In this document: one piece after another, positions 46,575 to 55,723 of the stretch
How positions within the stretch are numbered: the stretch's first letter is position 1
Layout of the letters: every line of letters begins with the position of its first letter
Assembly (NCBI RefSeq): GCF_000397065.2
Contig: NZ_KE007306.1
Span: forward strand, 354,448 to 418,447
Source of the DNA: Marinobacter lipolyticus SM19
GTDB lineage: Bacteria; Pseudomonadota; Gammaproteobacteria; Pseudomonadales; Oleiphilaceae
Direction of reading: 5' to 3'
DNA: 64,000 bases
Program-made: the position numbers and the translations under genes
The notes under the pieces: model-generated
Database searches by the model: none
What the model saw: the letters and a program-made list of their open reading frames with translations, nothing else
What the model was told of the DNA's origin: nothing

Positions 46575-48142
46575 TACGTTCCCGACTCTATCGCTTGCAA
46601 GCTGCCACGCTTCCTTTCGGTTTCTGCCAATACCGACGGCACGGCATCAATCACATCGCCCGGCAACAGCCCCATAAAACCCTTACTCCGGGCGGCAAGA
46701 TTGGCTGCTGCCAAATGCAGGCAGGCCCCAATGCTGGCAGCGTGTAGTGGGTTACCCAGCTGCCCGTACAGAGCGCCAATGATACCTGAAAGCACGTCCC
46801 CCATGCCTCCCGTCGCCATGCCCGGATTACTGCCAGAAACGATCCGGGGCACTTCCACTCCTGATGCGATGACGGTACCTGCGCCCTTGAGCAACACCGT
46901 CCCACCAAACACCTGACACAATCGGTCGGCAGCCTTGATCCTGTCCACTTCGATTTCAGCTACCTCACAGTTAAGCAACCGCGCGGCTTCACCCGGATGA
47001 GGCGTCAGGATATGGTCATCGTCCTTTACCGCAACCCGGGAAGCCATCAGATTCAACGCATCGGCATCCAAAACCCTGGGCCTGCCACTGGCCACCACCT
47101 GCTCGAGCATTTGCTGCCCCCAGGCACTCCGGCCAATGCCCGGGCCGCATACGACCACATCAGCAACATCCAGCAAAGCAGGCAGTTCTGAGCCATGGAT
47201 CAGCCCCTGAACCATAATCGACGGGCAACGTGCCAGGGCCGGTGCAACATACTCAGGACGCGTCGCCAGGGTGACCAGCCCCGCACCAGCACGGGAAGCC
47301 GCTTCGGCAGCCAGAATTCCCGCACCCCCAAACCCCCTATCACCAGCTACTATCAACACGTGACCAAAACGCCCCTTATGGGCAGTAACTGGCCGACGCG
47401 GCAAGGAAGTCGACACGGAGGCCCAGTCAGCACGGAGCGCCAGGGGCTGCTGTCCACAGCCCTCCAGCCACGGCTCCGTTTCCAGTGACTCGAAACAGAT
47501 GTCACCGCAGGCTTCCGGTCCGTGCCCGGTAAACAGGCCCGCCTTCAAACCGATAAAGGTGACCGTCATATCCGCCCGGATCACATCCCCTGCTGCCGCG
47601 CCTGTTGTCGCGTCCAGCCCCGATGGCAGATCCACCGCAACAACGGGTACGCGGGCAGACTCACAGCGGCGGATCATCTCCGCAAACGGCTCCCGCGGCG
47701 CTCCAGTAACGCCGGTACCCAGCATGGCGTCCACAAGCAGATTTGCTGATCCAAACAGGGCATCCAGTTCATCCGGAGCCATACCGGCACACGCGACAAT
47801 ACCAACCCCATCCTGTTTTGCTTTCTGCCAGGCCAGACGGGCATCGCCCGACAGCTTCCTGACCGGAGCTACAGCTACACAGTTCACATCCAGACCGTGT
47901 CGTTTGGCAGCGGCAGCCACCAGATAACCATCGCCGCCATTATTTCCAGCACCACACAGCACCAGAATCCGGCCTGGCTCAGGCCACCGTTTCACCAACC
48001 GACGAAAAACCGAGGCCGCTGCCGCCTGCATCAGATCGAAACCATTAACCCCTTTTTCATCAATCACATAACGATCGATCTCCCGCACGGCATCTGCGGA
48101 ATACAGGTCTTCTGGTAGACTGTGTAGATCAGACAGGGGCAT
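46574..48142 (-). CDS. nnr: Bifunctional NAD(P)HX epimerase/dehydratase
   Basis: 522 residues. The enzyme repairs hydrated NAD(P)H. The N-terminal YjeF_N epimerase domain has LVLCGAGNNGGDGYLVA, DAMLGTGVTG and VVAVDLPSGLDATTG. The C-terminal ribokinase-like dehydratase has VTAHKGRFGHVLIVAGDRGFGGAGILAAEAA, VCGPGIGRSAWG, LTPHPGEAARLL and GGMGDVLSGIIGAL. It heads the minus-strand row nnr-tsaE-amiB-mutL-miaA-hfq-hflX, with a 125-base AT-rich gap to divergent queG. Confidence 0.95.
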   Translation of the reverse strand: MPLSDLHSLPEDLYSADAVREIDRYVIDEKGVNGFDLMQAAAASVFRRLVKRWPEPGRILVLCGAGNNGGDGYLVAAAAKRHGLDVNCVAVAPVRKLSGDARLAWQKAKQDGVGIVACAGMAPDELDALFGSANLLVDAMLGTGVTGAPREPFAEMIRRCESARVPVVAVDLPSGLDATTGAAAGDVIRADMTVTFIGLKAGLFTGHGPEACGDICFESLETEPWLEGCGQQPLALRADWASVSTSLPRRPVTAHKGRFGHVLIVAGDRGFGGAGILAAEAASRAGAGLVTLATRPEYVAPALARCPSIMVQGLIHGSELPALLDVADVVVCGPGIGRSAWGQQMLEQVVASGRPRVLDADALNLMASRVAVKDDDHILTPHPGEAARLLNCEVAEIEVDRIKAADRLCQVFGGTVLLKGAGTVIASGVEVPRIVSGSNPGMATGGMGDVLSGIIGALYGQLGNPLHAASIGACLHLAAANLAARSKGFMGLLPGDVIDAVPSVLAETERKRGSLQAIESGT

Positions 48143-48267
48143 GCACCCGCGCTCCAGCTAAAGAAATCAGTTTAAGAAAATTGGCCAGATACCTGTAAAG
48201 AATAGCAAAACAGAGAAAAAGGTCATAACTTAATCAGATTAAAATTCCGTACGTTCACCCTGATCCC

Positions 48268-49338
48268 ATGGAAATGACCGCAAAACCAACCACTGTGATT
48301 GAAAACCTGCCGGAATCCATTCGCTCCTGGGCACGGGAACTGGGTTTCAGTGACGCGGGCATAACCTTGCCGGATACTGGCATCCATGGTGAGCGTCTCA
48401 AGAGCTGGCTGGCAAAAGGCTACCATGGCGAAATGACGTACATGGGAGACCATGGCGACAAGCGCTATACGCCCACATCCCTGGTGCCCGGGACCCTGCG
48501 GGTGATTTCCGTACGCCTGGATTACCTGGCATCACCGGACAGCCCGAAAGAAGCGCTTACTAACCGGGAAAAAGCCTACGTCACCCGCTACGCACTGGGT
48601 CGGGACTACCATAAATTGATGCGAAAGCGCCTGGCCACCTTGGCCAAACGCATTGACGAGGCGGTCAGCGGCCACGATTACCGCGCGTTCGTGGACAGCG
48701 CACCGGTACTGGAAAGGGCCCTGGCCCAACGCGCGGGCCTGGGCTGGATTGGCAAGAACAATATGGTTATTCATCCCAAGGCCGGTTCGTTTTTTTTCCT
48801 GGGAGAAATCTTCACCAGCGCCCCGCTGCCGGTGGACGAGCCGTTTGAAGCCGATCACTGCGGCAGCTGCAGCGCCTGCCTGGACCTCTGCCCGACAGAC
48901 GCTTTCAAGGGCCCTCACCTGCTGGACGCCCGCCGGTGCATCAGTTACCTGACCATCGAACTCAAGGGTAGCATCCCCGAAGAGCTGCGCCCGCTGATGG
49001 GCAACCGGGTGTTCGGCTGCGACGACTGTCAGTTGGTCTGCCCCTGGAACAAATTCAGCAAACCCACCCGCGAACCCGACTTCCAGCCGCGGCACGGCCT
49101 GAACAACAGCGAACTTGCCGAGCTGTTTATGTGGACGGAGGAACAGTTCCTGAAACGCACCGAGGGTTCGGCCATTCGCCGTACCGGCTACGAAGGCTGG
49201 CTCCGCAACCTGGCGGTCGGCCTCGGCAATGCGCCCTCAACCATCCCGGTGATCGAGGCCCTGAAGAAGCGTGCCGACTACCCATCAGACTTGGTGCGGG
49301 AACACGTCCAATGGGCCCTGAGGCAGCACGGCTTATAA
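48268..49338 (+). CDS. queG: Epoxyqueuosine reductase QueG
   Basis: 356 residues. QueG carries out the last step of queuosine synthesis, reducing epoxyqueuosine in tRNA with cobalamin and two 4Fe-4S clusters. The cluster motifs are [13 protein letters not shown] (ending in [13 protein letters not shown]) and [11 protein letters not shown]. The N-terminal cobalamin domain includes [30 protein letters not shown] and [23 protein letters not shown]. The 3' end overlaps the convergent orn gene by 6 bases. Confidence 0.95.
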   Translation: MEMTAKPTTVIENLPESIRSWARELGFSDAGITLPDTGIHGERLKSWLAKGYHGEMTYMGDHGDKRYTPTSLVPGTLRVISVRLDYLASPDSPKEALTNREKAYVTRYALGRDYHKLMRKRLATLAKRIDEAVSGHDYRAFVDSAPVLERALAQRAGLGWIGKNNMVIHPKAGSFFFLGEIFTSAPLPVDEPFEADHCGSCSACLDLCPTDAFKGPHLLDARRCISYLTIELKGSIPEELRPLMGNRVFGCDDCQLVCPWNKFSKPTREPDFQPRHGLNNSELAELFMWTEEQFLKRTEGSAIRRTGYEGWLRNLAVGLGNAPSTIPVIEALKKRADYPSDLVREHVQWALRQHGL

Positions 49339-49875
49339 TTTGAAGAAGTTTTCCCGGTAGTGGCGCAGCTCGTTGATGGAGTCCCGAATATCATCCAGCG
49401 CCAGATGACTGCCCTTCTTCTGCACACCGGCCAGCACATCCGGCCGCCAGCGCCGCGCCAGTTCCTTGATAGTGCTGACATCCAGATTCCGGTAATGGAA
49501 GAAGCCTTCCAGTTCCGGCATGTATTTCACCAGAAAGCGCCGATCCTGGCCGATGCTATTGCCACACAGTGGTGACTTGCCGGGCTCCAGATACTGCTTC
49601 AGGAACTCAAGGGTTTCCAGTTCTGCTTCGCGTTCGGAGACCTTGCTGTCTTTCACCCGCTGGGTGAGACCGTTCTCTCCATGAGTTTTGGTGCACCATT
49701 CATCCATGGCGTCGAGCAGGCTATCTGACTGATGGATGGCAATCACCGGGCCTTCGGCCACCACGTTCAGCTCCGAGTCGGTGACGATGGTTGCCATCTC
49801 GATAATTCGTTCCTTTTCCGGATCCAGACCGGTCATTTCCAGATCAATCCATACCAGGTTATTCACGTCCGCCAT
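49333..49875 (-). CDS. orn: Oligoribonuclease
   Basis: 180 residues from ATG 49875 (GAGG upstream; [18 protein letters not shown] is the family start). Orn degrades dinucleotides, including pGpG made when c-di-GMP is broken down, which links it to the FimX/FimW signalling later in the window. The DEDD exonuclease residues are seen in [10 protein letters not shown], and in the [17 protein letters not shown] and [18 protein letters not shown] segments. Convergent overlap with queG. Confidence 0.95.
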   Translation of the reverse strand: MADVNNLVWIDLEMTGLDPEKERIIEMATIVTDSELNVVAEGPVIAIHQSDSLLDAMDEWCTKTHGENGLTQRVKDSKVSEREAELETLEFLKQYLEPGKSPLCGNSIGQDRRFLVKYMPELEGFFHYRNLDVSTIKELARRWRPDVLAGVQKKGSHLALDDIRDSINELRHYRENFFKL

Positions 49876-49912
49876 GCGTAATTCCTCAAAACTGTCGGTT
49901 TGGTGCAGGGTG

Positions 49913-50015
49913 CTGGCGGGTGTCACGGTCCGGGACTGTCGGAGGCCATGGATGGCCGGAGATCAAGCGCACAGGGATGTGCTTGTAGCGTGTCCCGGAG
50001 CGTGGCACCCGCCAG
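49913..50015. repeat. Constant-centre palindrome, copy 3
   Basis: Arms 49913-49936 and 49992-50015 pair over 24 bases with two mismatched positions (CTGGCGGGTG...TCCGGGAC). The 55-base centre reads GGAGGCCATGGATGGCC, AAGCGCACAGGGATGTGC, TTGTAGCG, almost the same as at 9306 and 9593. It lies between divergent orn and rsgA, so upstream of both genes rather than at gene ends. Confidence 0.85.
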
Positions 50016-50135
50016 TGCCCGTAAAGTCAGATAAATTCTCAGAGGTTGATGCCAATCGTGCGGGCTGCGATCCTCAGGTTAGCGTATGATGTCACAGCAA
50101 ATACCACCCTTCATCAAGAATCCAGAAATTACTTC

Positions 50136-51191
50136 ATGGCTAAACGGCGACTGAACAAACAGCAGCAATGGCGCATCAAGAAAATCCAGGCGGAACGGAC
50201 GGCGCGGGTTTCCCGAAAGGAGAAGGCCATTGAGGAACTGACGGAAGCCGGTGAGCTGGGCCCTGAGCAGCAGGGGCTGATTATTGCTCACTACGGTCAG
50301 CAGCTGGATGTGGAAGCGCTGGAAGGCGAACACCAGGGTCAGGTGGTGCGCTGTTTTGTGCGCGCCAACATCGACAGCCTGGTCACCGGTGACAAAGTTA
50401 TCTGGCGGCCCGGCAAGAGCGAAACCGGAGTCATCGTTGCCCGCTGTGATCGCACCAACCTGCTGCAGCGCCCGGACAACTTCGGTGCTCTGAAACCGGT
50501 GGCGGCGAATATCGATCACATTATTCTGGTGATCGCTTCGGAGCCGGAGCCCCATGACAACCTGATTGACCGGTATCTGGTGGCGGCCGAGAGCACCGAC
50601 ATTCCGGTGGTGATCCTGCTGAACAAGACCGATCTTCTGACCGACCAGAACCGTCAGGATATCGATGAACTACTGGCGCGCTACGAGGCACTGGGGTATC
50701 AGGTGGTTCGCACGTCCGCAACGGCATCCGGAAGCACGCCGTCACCGCAGGTGGAGGCTCTTGTCCGGGATCAGACCAGCGTTTTTGTGGGTCAGTCAGG
50801 CGTTGGAAAGTCGTCCATTATCCAGACCTTGCTGCCGGATGAGTCGCTCAGGGTCGGGGCGCTGTCGGAGAGCACGGGAAAGGGCACCCATACCACGACG
50901 ACCGCCAAACTGTTCCACCTTGCCATCGGTGGTGACTTGATTGATTCCCCGGGCATCCGGGAGTTTGGGCTCTGGCATATGACGCCGCAGGAGATTGAAT
51001 ACGGGTTTCGGGAAATCCGCGACCTGATCGGACACTGTCGTTTCCGCAACTGCCGCCATCTGGGCGATCCCGGCTGCGCCATTGACGTGGCTGCCGAGGA
51101 TGGACGCATCAGCTATCCTCGCCTGAAGAGCTTCCATCGCATCCTCAAGGACATGGCGGAACAGCAGTCACGGGGTCTCAAGCTGGACTGA
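50136..51191 (+). CDS. rsgA: Ribosome small-subunit GTPase RsgA
   Basis: 351 residues from ATG 50136 (MAKRRLNKQQQWRIKKIQ is the family start; there is no visible Shine-Dalgarno site). RsgA checks late 30S assembly. An OB-fold domain is followed by a circularly permuted G domain, with the G4 LLNKTDLL before the G1 GQSGVGKSS and then the G3 DSPGIREF. A C-terminal zinc domain carries CRFRNCRHLGDPGCAI. A TATGAT at 50085-50090 is a possible -10 box. Palindrome copy 3 lies upstream. Confidence 0.95.
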   Translation: MAKRRLNKQQQWRIKKIQAERTARVSRKEKAIEELTEAGELGPEQQGLIIAHYGQQLDVEALEGEHQGQVVRCFVRANIDSLVTGDKVIWRPGKSETGVIVARCDRTNLLQRPDNFGALKPVAANIDHIILVIASEPEPHDNLIDRYLVAAESTDIPVVILLNKTDLLTDQNRQDIDELLARYEALGYQVVRTSATASGSTPSPQVEALVRDQTSVFVGQSGVGKSSIIQTLLPDESLRVGALSESTGKGTHTTTTAKLFHLAIGGDLIDSPGIREFGLWHMTPQEIEYGFREIRDLIGHCRFRNCRHLGDPGCAIDVAAEDGRISYPRLKSFHRILKDMAEQQSRGLKLD

Positions 51192-51203
51192 CCCGACTTA
51201 CCC

Positions 51204-52163
51204 TTACCAGTTGAGTTCGCCCTCGGCGGGCTCTTCCTGCTCACGCATCCAGTCACCCTGCTTGAGGGTTTCCATCGCCTCGTCCTGTTCTGCTTCCGTT
51301 GGCCGGGTCAGGTCAATCAGGGGCTCATCACCACTCCCCGCATTGTTCTGGATACCTTGCGCCGCTTTCTTGTTGAGGACAATAATCGAAATGCGGCGAT
51401 TCACCGGCGCAGTGGGGTCGTCCTTATCAAACAGCACGGAATCACTCAAACCGACCACACGGGCAATCTGACCTGAACCAACCCCACCGGCAACCAGAGC
51501 CCGGCGAGCGGTATTGGCGCGATCCGCGGACAATTCCCAGTTGGTGTAGCCCGGGCGCCCATTGAATGGCGTGGCATCGGTATGACCGGTAATACTCAGT
51601 TTGTTGCTGACCGCCCCAAGGGGTTTGGCCAGTTCGAACAGAATATCCTGGGAGTAGTACTTGAGCTCGGCCCGACCACTGTCAAACATCGGGCGCTGAG
51701 AGCGATCCACAATCTGGATACGCAGACCCTCACTGGTAATATCAATCAGCAGCTGATCCTTGAACTCCTGCAGTGTTTCGCTTTGCTCTATGCGGTCCTG
51801 GAGCTCCTGAAACAACTCTTCCATCTTGCGTTGCTCAAGGGTTTCCGCCAGCTCTTCCACCACCTGGTCTTCGATCTGAATATCGCTCCTTTCGATATCC
51901 ACAGTACTTTCATTGACCACCGAGGCACTGCCTTCGAGATCAACCGGATTTGGTGAGCCACCCTCGGTAAATCCCACCGGATCCTTGAAGTAGCCTTCCA
52001 CCGCCCGCTTTTGCTCAGGAGAAGCGGTGGCGGTTAACCACAGCACCAGGAAGAACGCCATCATCGCCGTCGCGAAGTCCGCGAAGGCAACCTTCCAGGA
52101 GCCACCATGGTGACCACCGGCAACCTTCTTTTTACGCTTTACAATGATCGGTTGTTCTTCCAC
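51204..52163 (-). CDS. motB: Flagellar stator protein MotB
   Basis: 319 residues. MotB anchors the proton-driven stator to peptidoglycan. A basic N-terminus (VKRKKKV) precedes the single membrane span AFADFATAMMAFFLVLWLTA, with the proton-binding Asp29. A Glu-rich linker follows, then an OmpA-like domain with ITGHTDATPFNGRPGYTNWELSADRANTARRALV. The last 60 residues are acidic and specific to this protein. It follows motA by 29 bases. Confidence 0.94.
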   Translation of the reverse strand: MEEQPIIVKRKKKVAGGHHGGSWKVAFADFATAMMAFFLVLWLTATASPEQKRAVEGYFKDPVGFTEGGSPNPVDLEGSASVVNESTVDIERSDIQIEDQVVEELAETLEQRKMEELFQELQDRIEQSETLQEFKDQLLIDITSEGLRIQIVDRSQRPMFDSGRAELKYYSQDILFELAKPLGAVSNKLSITGHTDATPFNGRPGYTNWELSADRANTARRALVAGGVGSGQIARVVGLSDSVLFDKDDPTAPVNRRISIIVLNKKAAQGIQNNAGSGDEPLIDLTRPTEAEQDEAMETLKQGDWMREQEEPAEGELNW

Positions 52164-52192
52164 AAACCTGCTCCAACAGCCCCTGGCTGGCC

Positions 52193-53044
52193 CTACTTCG
52201 ACCGAACGTGGTCGTTAAGCTCCTGGAATCCCGGGCGCTTGTCCGTTGGCAACGCTTTGCGGCCAAATTCGATCGCCATTTGCGGCGCCTGACCAGAGAC
52301 CGTTGCCACAACTGACGCTTTCACACACTCATACGCTTTCAGCTCGTACTTGACGGCGTGCTCAAGGGCGATGGAGGTTGGGCCAACAAAGCCATACCCC
52401 ATCCAGATCCCGAGGAAGGTACCCACCAGTGCCGCAGCCACGCTGAGACCAATTTTTTCTGGCCCTTCAGACAGGAAGTTCATGGTAATCACGATACCCA
52501 GTACCGCCGCCACGATACCCAGGCCGGGCAAGGCATCAGCTATTTTATTGACCGCATGCACCGGCTCTTCCAGTTCGTGCTGACGGCTATCGATCTCATT
52601 TTCCATCATGCCTTCGAGTTCATGGGTGGCCATGTTGCCGGAACTGATGATGCGCAGGTAGTCGGTCACAAACGCCAATAAATGGCTGGACTTCATGATC
52701 GCCGGGTAGCGGGAAAAGATCTGGCTGGACTCGGGGTTATCGATGTCCTCCTCGATAGCCATGACACCCTGTTTGCGGGACTTGTCGAAGATGTCGTACA
52801 AAAGGCTCAGGAGATCCATATAGAACGCCTTATTGTACGGAGAGCCTGTCAACAGGCGCATGACTCCCTGAAACACCTCTTTAACGGTGTGCATCGGATT
52901 CGCGATAATAAAGGAGCCGACAGCCGCTCCACCGATAATCAGGATCTCGGTGGGCTGCCACAGCACCATCAGGTTCCCGCCGTGCAGGATGTACCCACCG
53001 AGAACACTCGCAACTACTATGACCGCACCGATAATAAGCAACAT
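52193..53044 (-). CDS. motA: Flagellar stator protein MotA
   Basis: 283 residues. MotA forms the rotating ring of the stator with MotB. Four membrane segments are seen: LLIIGAVIVVASVLGGYIL, ILIIGGAAVGSFIIA, LPGLGIVAAVLGIVITMNF and VAAALVGTFLGIWMGYGFV. The large cytoplasmic loop lies between the second and third. The segments before the ATG lack a Shine-Dalgarno site. motA and motB face away from the rest of any flagellar cluster, which is not in the window. Firm. Confidence 0.94.
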   Translation of the reverse strand: MLLIIGAVIVVASVLGGYILHGGNLMVLWQPTEILIIGGAAVGSFIIANPMHTVKEVFQGVMRLLTGSPYNKAFYMDLLSLLYDIFDKSRKQGVMAIEEDIDNPESSQIFSRYPAIMKSSHLLAFVTDYLRIISSGNMATHELEGMMENEIDSRQHELEEPVHAVNKIADALPGLGIVAAVLGIVITMNFLSEGPEKIGLSVAAALVGTFLGIWMGYGFVGPTSIALEHAVKYELKAYECVKASVVATVSGQAPQMAIEFGRKALPTDKRPGFQELNDHVRSK

Positions 53045-53220
53045 GGGAAGAGAGAACGCCTTATGTAATAGGTATCGGGAAATTATTATCGTAATCGCAC
53101 CACCGAATCAGTGCTGATAATAGCAAGGGCCGGCTTGAACCGCGAAGCTGTGAAACAATTTCTATACAAGCCGCTGTATTTGGTAAACTTCGCGCCTTCG
53201 AGCGCAAAGGATCCCATTTA

Positions 53221-54078
53221 ATGTTCAACAAGCTCTTCGTTTTAAGCCAGTACATTACACCCCAGCTGGCTGTTTCACGGCTGGCAGGTCGCCTGGCGGA
53301 CTATGACCGCACGCCGGCGCTCAAGAACCGCGTTGTTCGATGGTTTATCGGCCGCTATGGCGTAAACATGAGCGAAGCGGCGGAATCAAACCCGGAAGCG
53401 TATCCAAGCTTTAACGCCTTTTTCACGCGCGCCCTGAAGCCAGGCGTGCGCCCGGTGGACAGCAGGGACTCGGTACTGGTCAGCCCGGTGGACGGCGCCA
53501 TAAGCCAGCTCGGACAGGTCACCGGTGACCGGGTATTTCAGGCCAAAGGCCAGTCCTTCAGCCTGACGGAACTGCTCGGGGGCGACGAACAGCGGGCTGC
53601 AGAGTTTGCAGAAGGCGAATTCGCCACCATCTACCTCTCGCCCAAGGACTACCACCGGATCCACATGCCCCTCGCTGGCAAGCTCCGGGAAATGGTGTAC
53701 ATCCCCGGCAAGTTGTTTTCCGTAAACCCGGTCACTGCCGAAAACGTGCCCAATCTCTTTGCCAGGAACGAACGCGTGGCCTGTATTTTCGACACCGATG
53801 CCGGCCCGATGGCGATGGTATTGGTTGGAGCGATGATTGTCGGCAGCGTTGAAACCACCTGGAGCGGTGTCGTGGCGCCCGGAACCGGGCTGATCACATC
53901 CACCCGTTACGATGGTGACCAACCGGACATTCAATTCGAGAAAGGTCAGGAAATGGGCCGCTTCCGCTTGGGCTCAACCGTGGTGCTGATGATGCCGAAA
54001 GGCTCGGTCACGTGGAATGAAGACGAGGTGCCGGAGAAAACCGTCAGAATGGGGGAAGCCTTCGGCACCATCGCCTGA
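53221..54078 (+). CDS. psd: Phosphatidylserine decarboxylase proenzyme
   Basis: 285 residues. Psd makes phosphatidylethanolamine at the inner membrane. The proenzyme cuts itself within LGST (in FRLGSTVVLM near residue 250) to give the pyruvoyl cofactor from the serine. Other family segments are SFNAFFTRALKPGVRP, SPVDGAISQLG, YLSPKDYHRIHMPLAG, and PGKLFSVNP. AAGGA lies 8 bases ahead of the ATG. In Pseudomonas psd also lies near motA and fimX, as here. Confidence 0.95.
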   Translation: MFNKLFVLSQYITPQLAVSRLAGRLADYDRTPALKNRVVRWFIGRYGVNMSEAAESNPEAYPSFNAFFTRALKPGVRPVDSRDSVLVSPVDGAISQLGQVTGDRVFQAKGQSFSLTELLGGDEQRAAEFAEGEFATIYLSPKDYHRIHMPLAGKLREMVYIPGKLFSVNPVTAENVPNLFARNERVACIFDTDAGPMAMVLVGAMIVGSVETTWSGVVAPGTGLITSTRYDGDQPDIQFEKGQEMGRFRLGSTVVLMMPKGSVTWNEDEVPEKTVRMGEAFGTIA

Positions 54079-54088
54079 TCAGGCCTCA

Positions 54089-54118
54089 GACAGCCCCGGC
54101 ACATCGCCAGGGGCTGTC
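54089..54118. terminator. Hairpin between convergent psd and epmA
   Basis: GACAGCCCC (54089-54097) and GGGGCTGTC (54110-54118) form a perfect 9-bp stem with a 12-base loop. It has no T-run and its right arm overlaps the epmA stop codon, so its strength as a terminator is doubtful. Confidence 0.4.
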
Positions 54119-55091
54119 AGGCCCGCTCAAAAGGGAAGGCGAGAACATCGGCGATATCACTGGTTCCCAGCTTCAGCATCAAGAGTCGATCCAGCCCAAG
54201 CGCGACACCGGAACATTCCGGAATCCCCGCCTTTAAAGCCTCCAGGAAAGCCGTATCAATCGCCATCTCGGGTTTCCCCGACTGACGCCGGACCTGATTG
54301 TCAACGGCAAACCGTCGGCTCTGCTCAGCCGGCTCGGTCAGCTCCCAATAGCCATTGCACAACTCAATCCCCTGAACATACAGCTCAAAGCGATGCGCCT
54401 GGCGCACTCCATCACGCTCACTGACCCTGGCCAGTGCGGCCTGGGATTCCGGGTAGCCGGTGATAAACACCGGACCATGTTCCGCCAGGGCCGGCTCCAC
54501 CAGATAGCTCATCAACAGATCCAGGCAGCCGTCACGCCCCAGCGTCATGGCTTGCTCCGGCTCCAACCAGGCCTCGCAGCGGCGCGTCAACTCCCGATCG
54601 GAAGCCAGGAAGGGGTCCAGTCCGGCATACTGGTATAAAGCATTCCGATAACTCATCACCCCGGGCTGAGCACACCCCAGCCAGCCGCACACCAGATCGC
54701 CCACTTCCGCCATCAGCTCGCTGTCCGTATACCCCGGCCGGTACCACTCCAGCATGGAAAATTCCGGATTGTGACGACGTCCGCGCTCACCGTCCCGAAA
54801 CACTTTGGAGATCTGGAAAATGGCTCCGGAGCCAGCAGCCAGCAAGCGCTTCATGTGATATTCCGGTGAGGTCTGGAGCCACCCCCCGGCGGCACCGCCC
54901 GCCAGGGCAGAAGAATTGGCGTAAATACCGTCCAGATTAGGATCCGTCACACCGTGACGACCCAGCACCGGCGTTTCCACTTCCAGCACGCCCCTTTGCG
55001 CAAAAAAACCGCGCACCCAGGCAAGCTGGTCTGCGCGGCTTTTGAGGGCGCTTAGCGAAGCCGATGGCTGCCACTCTAACGCGTCGATCAC
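54117..55091 (-). CDS. epmA: EF-P lysine ligase EpmA
   Basis: 324 residues. EpmA is a class II lysyl-tRNA synthetase paralogue without an anticodon domain; it attaches beta-lysine to Lys34 of EF-P. Motif 2 region (GAIFQISKVFRDGERGRRHNPEFSMLEWYRPG) and motif 3 (GVALGLDRLLML) are present, as are VLEVETPVLGRHGVTDPN and LQTSPEYHMKRLLAAG. The short length rules out lysS. efp lies 11 bases upstream on the same strand. Confidence 0.94.
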   Translation of the reverse strand: MIDALEWQPSASLSALKSRADQLAWVRGFFAQRGVLEVETPVLGRHGVTDPNLDGIYANSSALAGGAAGGWLQTSPEYHMKRLLAAGSGAIFQISKVFRDGERGRRHNPEFSMLEWYRPGYTDSELMAEVGDLVCGWLGCAQPGVMSYRNALYQYAGLDPFLASDRELTRRCEAWLEPEQAMTLGRDGCLDLLMSYLVEPALAEHGPVFITGYPESQAALARVSERDGVRQAHRFELYVQGIELCNGYWELTEPAEQSRRFAVDNQVRRQSGKPEMAIDTAFLEALKAGIPECSGVALGLDRLLMLKLGTSDIADVLAFPFERA

Positions 55092-55102
55092 AACAACAGC
55101 CG

Positions 55103-55678
55103 TCAGCTGCTCTTGACGCGGTTGACGTACTCACCGGAGCGGGTATCAACTTTCAGCACTTCACCGATGGTAATGAACAGCGGCACGTTAACTACAGCAC
55201 CGGTAGACAGGGTAGCCGGCTTGGACCCACCCTGGGCGGTATCGCCTTTCATGCCGGGATCCGTATCCACGACTTCGAGCTCGACAAAGTTTGGTGGTGT
55301 AACAGACAGCGGCGCTCCGTTGTACAGGGTGACCGTATACACATCCTGCTCTTTCAGCCACTTCACAGTATCGCCTACAGCCTTGGCATCGGCAGGAAAC
55401 TGTTCAAAGGAGCCGTCGGTCAGCATGAAATGCCAGAATTCACCGTCGGTGTACAGATACTCCATATCCTGATCCATGACGTCAGCCGCTTCCAGACTTT
55501 CGCCGGACTTGAAAGTGCGTTCCCACACCCGGTTGCTCATCAGGTTACGGAGTTTTACCCGGTTAAAGGCCTGACCTTTACCCGGCTTTACGAATTCGTT
55601 CTCAAGAATTACGCAGGGGTCACCATCCAGCAAAACCTTAAGACCGCTGCGAAATTCGTTGGTAGAATATGAAGCCAT
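55103..55678 (-). CDS. efp: Translation elongation factor P
   Basis: 191 residues. EF-P relieves ribosomes stalled on polyproline stretches. The modified lysine is Lys34 within [11 protein letters not shown], matching the beta-lysylated E. coli type rather than the rhamnosylated Arg type of Pseudomonas. This fits the flanking epmA and epmB genes and is a clear difference from Pseudomonas. Three barrel domains are complete. It is divergent from epmB with 45 bases between the start codons. Confidence 0.96.
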   Translation of the reverse strand: MASYSTNEFRSGLKVLLDGDPCVILENEFVKPGKGQAFNRVKLRNLMSNRVWERTFKSGESLEAADVMDQDMEYLYTDGEFWHFMLTDGSFEQFPADAKAVGDTVKWLKEQDVYTVTLYNGAPLSVTPPNFVELEVVDTDPGMKGDTAQGGSKPATLSTGAVVNVPLFITIGEVLKVDTRSGEYVNRVKSS

Positions 55679-55723
55679 GAAATGTTCACCCGAAAAGATG
55701 CAATTAAAAAATCAAGGGTCGCT

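Noticed and set aside
53045-53220. A sigma-28 promoter for motA (CCCGATAC near 53075 on the minus strand)
   Set aside because: The -10-like part is one or two bases off the GCCGATAA consensus and there is no TAAA element at the right distance. The rest of this 176-base gap shows only the psd ribosome site.
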